Positions 7,123 to 10,405 of a DNA stretch of 10,405 nt are shown here, in pieces. Numbering within the stretch: the first letter of the stretch is position 1; every line of letters begins with the position of its first letter. The notes beneath the pieces were generated by a model, which had not been told where the DNA came from, ran no database searches, and saw nothing but the letters and a program-made list of their open reading frames with translations. Origin of the DNA: Blastocladiella britannica (taxonomy: Eukaryota > Blastocladiomycota > Blastocladiomycetes > Blastocladiales > Blastocladiaceae); contig MU625162.1 in the NCBI GenBank assembly GCA_025349905.2, positions 1-10,405 of the forward strand, read 5' to 3'. The translations under genes were made by a program, and so were the position numbers.

Positions 7123-10095
7123 TCAAACAATATCGTCGCCGTCCGTCGTGGTTGGAGAGTGCAACGCGTCGTTGGTCCCAAACGAGCCATGGGGAACAAA
7201 TGCCCCTCGGAGAAGGGGTGCAGGCCGATCCGCACTGAGCGCTCGGAACCCAGGCTCAACGAGCGATACGCCCGGGACAGTTGTAGCTGGAGAGCCCCCG
7301 TACGCACCATGCACGCTGCTGCCTGATCGGCGGTGACCTCGGTCGCGTGGCGAAGAATATGCACCATGTGGAGGCAGAGCCCCACCACCACCGGCGGGAG
7401 AATCGTACAACAAGTGCGAGGTTGGTGGAGGCACCTGTCGAATTGGCGACGGCGGGACAGGAGGGTCACTGATGGTCATGTACTGCGGGGAGTCGGGCCT
7501 TGGAGCAACCGCAGCAGACCCGCGAATACTGCTGGACCGCGGGTAATCGAGTGTGGCGGGGCGTCCCGGTGCGTGTGGGGTAGTCGGTTCGTCAGCGGGG
7601 CCGTGTCCAACTACGTGCGCCACGCGGTCGGCAAACAAAATGTGGTCCGCGATCCCCGCGCGTTCGAGGACCAAGCGCACCGACGGATGCACGCGCACAA
7701 ACGCAACTCCAACCCCGCGCGCGTGGTAGTCGCGCACAATGTCGTGCAAGCACAGCGCCGCGGACGCATCGATGCGCGACATGTGCCGTACGTCCAGGAC
7801 TACACGCCGCAGAGGTGCGCGCCGCCGTGGCGGGTCGGCTGGGTGCGCGCGCATGCACCCAAACTGTTCGGCTCGGAGCAGCCGCTCGCGCAGGTCGCCC
7901 GTATTGGCAAAGTGCAGCGGCTCATCAATTCGGACCACCACTACCGAATCGGGCGACAGAAACTCGGTGAGATGGTGCGCTGCTGCAGGTGCTGCTGGGA
8001 TGGGGGTCGCCGCCGGAGTTGCCCCACCAAGGACGCTCCCAGAAACACCACCACCACCCATCGTGATCATAGTCGAGTGCCTCGACAGGCTGACTTGGCT
8101 CTCACTTGGGCGCAAACTGGGCGTGCGGGATGCCGGGTCGGCACCCTCGGGAGCGCGTGTTGGAGACATGTAATCGAATGGGTCCATGTCTGACTCGACT
8201 CCAAAAAAGGAACCGTTGCTTGGGCTGGCAGGACCAGCGCCGCCATTGGCGACATGGCGAAGCCGGTCAAGGGGACGGTACGCGCCAAGTTCAGTGAGCC
8301 CACCATGCAAACTGTCGGCGCCTCCGTTGCGCGAGACGAGCGAGTCCATTGCGGGTGCGGGGGTCCGTCCAAGCAGTGTCAGTTTCGGCACGGCCACGTC
8401 CTTGACGACCAGCATGAGCGAGAGCGCCATAGAGAGCAAGATACCGGCCTCGATCGACACGGTCAGAGTAATGACGAACGTAAAGAGCATGGCGCCAATG
8501 TCAGAAAACGCGCGCAGTCGCATCAGAAACACGATTTCCTCGGCCTCAATCAACGACCCGGCCGCCACCAAGATAATGGCGGCCATGACGGCTTTGGGGA
8601 GGTGCTGAAAGAGGGGTAGCATCACCAAGATGGCGAGCATGACCAGACCACCTGCCACAAGGCCCGCCAGCTGCGTGCGGGCACCTGCACGATCACTGAT
8701 CCGTGAACGCGACATGGATCCAAAGGCGGGGAACGCGCCCATCACCGCGCCGACCAGGTTGGACACGCCCAGCGCCACCAATTCACGGTTTCGCGAGACG
8801 GGATAGTTGTGAGCAGCCGCGTACTGCTTGACCACGACAATCGACTCGACAAACCCGAGAATCGAGATCAGGAACGCGGGAATGATGAGGGCGCGGACGG
8901 TGGAGAATGGCAAGAGTGAGGGGATGGCGGGGGCCGGAAACGGCAAGAAACCGCTGGGCACCTGGATAGCGCCCAGGATGGGGACGTGGTATACGTCTGC
9001 CAGATCGACTGCCCAGCTGGCGCTGATGGAAACCACGACCAGAAGCAGTATTTCTGGTAGCAGCACCAGCGATGGTAGGCGCGGGGAGAGGCGGGCCTTG
9101 AGCCAGCGTGTGGCAAAAATGAAGACGATGGCAAGGACCGATACGCAGCAGGTGGCAATGTGTGTAAACCGCAGATCGCGGATGACGGCAATGAATTTGT
9201 CGAGCGGGGACGGATCTTCAAATTCAGCGGGGGAGCCGGTGCCGGTACCTGTGCCCGGGCCGCCGCTGGATGCAGTGTCATTGTGGTAGCGCTGGTGCGT
9301 CGCAAGTCCAATCAGCAGCGGATTGTCTGCGCGCGGCAAGGCATGCAAGCCCAGCAACGTTGGCGCCTGCTCGACCATAATGACGATCGCGACGGCCGTA
9401 ATGAATCCGCGGAGCAGCGGCCGTGACAGTACCTATTACTTGCATGTCAATCTATAGCAAATGCTTACAAATGCAGACAAATGTACACTGTCGATGAAAC
9501 CAAAGCGGAAAAAGCCGAGCAAGAAGGTGAATAGGCCAACCAGCAGGCAAAGAGTGCCCGAGATCTGGAGGCGATGCGCGGCAGCGAGCTCTGGCGCGAG
9601 CGTCCAGTCGGCGTTGCGCGAGACCGCCTCGCCAACGAGAATAGACGCGAGGGCCTCGGGGCCGACCGACATTTGGCGCGAGGTGCCCAGAAATGCATAA
9701 ATGAGCGCGGGAAAGGCCGCCGTGTAAAGGCCCACGATGGGATCCAGCTTGGCCAGCGTCGATGCGTACGAGAGGCCTTGTGGGATCAAGACGGACGCGA
9801 CGGTCGCGCCGGCGAGCGCGTCGTGCACCCAGTCGGCACGATGGTACGCGGGCACCCAGCTCAGCGAGGGGATATAGTAGCGAGCGCGGGCCTGGGCCAA
9901 TGCGACCGTTCGTCGCCATTTGCTGTTGTTTCCTGCTGCCAGGAGATTTGTGGTGTTGTTGGTTGTATCGCAGTTGTCGGGCAGCAGGGGCGAGCGCTCA
10001 GTCGGCGATACTGCAGTTGCCAGTAGCTGTTGCTGTGCTTGCAGCGATGCGCGTGGCGGCGCCGGCACCCATTCTGAGTCGCTCTCGTCCGACAT
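7123..10095 (-). CDS. SulP/SLC26-family anion (sulfate-type) transporter with STAS domain
   Basis: Two minus-strand exons, 10095-9487 and 9432-7123, flank a 54-bp phase-0 intron (donor GTACAT, acceptor TAATAG) and give 972 residues. The splice restores a canonical SulP stretch, GFIDS joined to VLSRPLLRGFIT. Residues 1-90 are hydrophilic and cytosolic. The membrane region spans about 93-550, with family motifs IPQGLSYA (104-111), QMSVGPEA (141-148), and NYPVSRNRELVALG with the downstream FPAFGSMSRS. The STAS region includes DEPLHFANTGDLRERL (706-721) and RIDASAALCL (756-765) and ends near 811. Roughly 95 residues of Gly/Pro/Ser-rich sequence (596-691) are inserted at the STAS entry, and a disordered tail of about 160 residues follows it. 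The STAS form resembles a fungal subgroup that includes yeast Vsb1-like proteins, so the transported anion and the membrane (plasma membrane or vacuole) are not certain. Confidence 0.92.
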
Positions 10096-10405
10096 TTTTT
10101 ATGAATTTTTTTCAAAAAAGAAAAACATCTCGAAATCAAATCAGTGGCATGGCAGTATAGCGCTTTGACAATACGACCATCCGATCCCTTGGTACACCGG
10201 ACTGGAATCGGCACACTTGACCGACGGAATGGAATGAAACTGGCCCAAAACAGCATGCGCGGATCCGCAGCACACCCGCGTATCCCTGTGCGCCACCACT
10301 CGGCGCCGCCAGCGTTGTGAAAATAGACGAGCGCCACCTGTCGACGTCATAAGTGGACCCGTGCGGCGAATCGTTTCACCGCGTCAGTCAGTGCAGCGAA
10401 AAAAA
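10096..10405 (-). promoter_or_regulatory. Upstream region of the SulP gene, no gene recognised
   Basis: The first 50 bp before the ATG are strongly A/T-rich (leader tcataaaaaATG on the minus strand). Beyond about 10150 the GC content rises again. Short open frames exist on both strands, but none has an A-rich leader, domain or splice support. No tRNA A/B boxes, snRNA or 5S signature was found. A TGACGT core (CRE/ATF-like, minus strand) lies at about 10344-10349 and a CACCTG E-box-type hexamer at 10335-10340; both are too short to claim function. The window ends in an A-rich run. Confidence 0.35.

Noticed and set aside
7333..8193. Plus-strand open frame of 286 codons antisense to SulP
   Set aside because: It overlaps the STAS region of the transporter. 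Its composition (Arg, Trp, Gly, His rich) is typical of an antisense shadow and no family is recognisable.
10141..10350. Minus-strand frame of 69 codons upstream of SulP, and a possible tRNA there
   Set aside because: No conserved motif, no A-rich leader and no splice support. A GATTCCAGTCC stretch only loosely resembles a tRNA B box, and no A box or foldable cloverleaf was found.
1..10405. CRISPR array, transposon, integrase, toxin-antitoxin or other defence system
   Set aside because: There are no regularly spaced repeats, terminal inverted repeats or transposase motifs. The spliced genes show the DNA is eukaryotic and the genes are not functionally clustered.

Overview
The window looks like nuclear DNA from a GC-rich eukaryote with compact genes. 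It carries five confidently modelled protein-coding genes, four or five of them complete, and nine GT-AG introns of 54-87 bp (AT-rich, donors of the type GTATGT, GTACGT and GTTTGT). The tiny introns, the A-rich leaders before most ATGs, the short intergenic gaps and a SulP transporter whose STAS region has the fungal signature (DEPLHFANTGDLRERL ... RIDAS) suggest a fungus. A DUF707 protein is not something I expect in yeasts or filamentous ascomycetes, so an early-diverging (chytrid- or Blastocladiomycota-like) fungus is my best guess; this is inference.

Layout. 1-272: a coding-looking edge fragment whose strand I cannot settle. 401-1872 (+): the mitochondrial E2 subunit of 2-oxoglutarate dehydrogenase, in three exons that match targeting peptide, lipoyl domain, and linker plus catalytic domain. 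1990-2790 (-): a small secreted, cysteine-rich, N-glycosylated-looking protein of unknown function, three exons. 2887-3917 (-): an unrecognised four-helix membrane protein, three exons. 3918-4295: a shared divergent promoter region. 4296-7084 (+): a type II membrane protein with a luminal DUF707 domain, probably a Golgi glycosyltransferase-like enzyme, three exons. 7123-10095 (-): a SulP/SLC26 anion transporter with an enlarged STAS region, two exons. 10096-10405: SulP upstream region with no convincing gene.

The genes do not form an obvious pathway. They share compact architecture: two convergent pairs (E2 against the secreted protein, 117 bp between stops; DUF707 against SulP, 38 bp between stops), one tandem pair whose downstream TATA box sits 16 bp beyond the upstream stop codon, and one divergent pair. 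I found no mobile element, CRISPR array, tRNA or rRNA, and no evidence for a multi-gene defence or metabolic system. The most novel material is the secreted protein, the four-helix protein with two possible 3' splice acceptors, and the DUF707 architecture.
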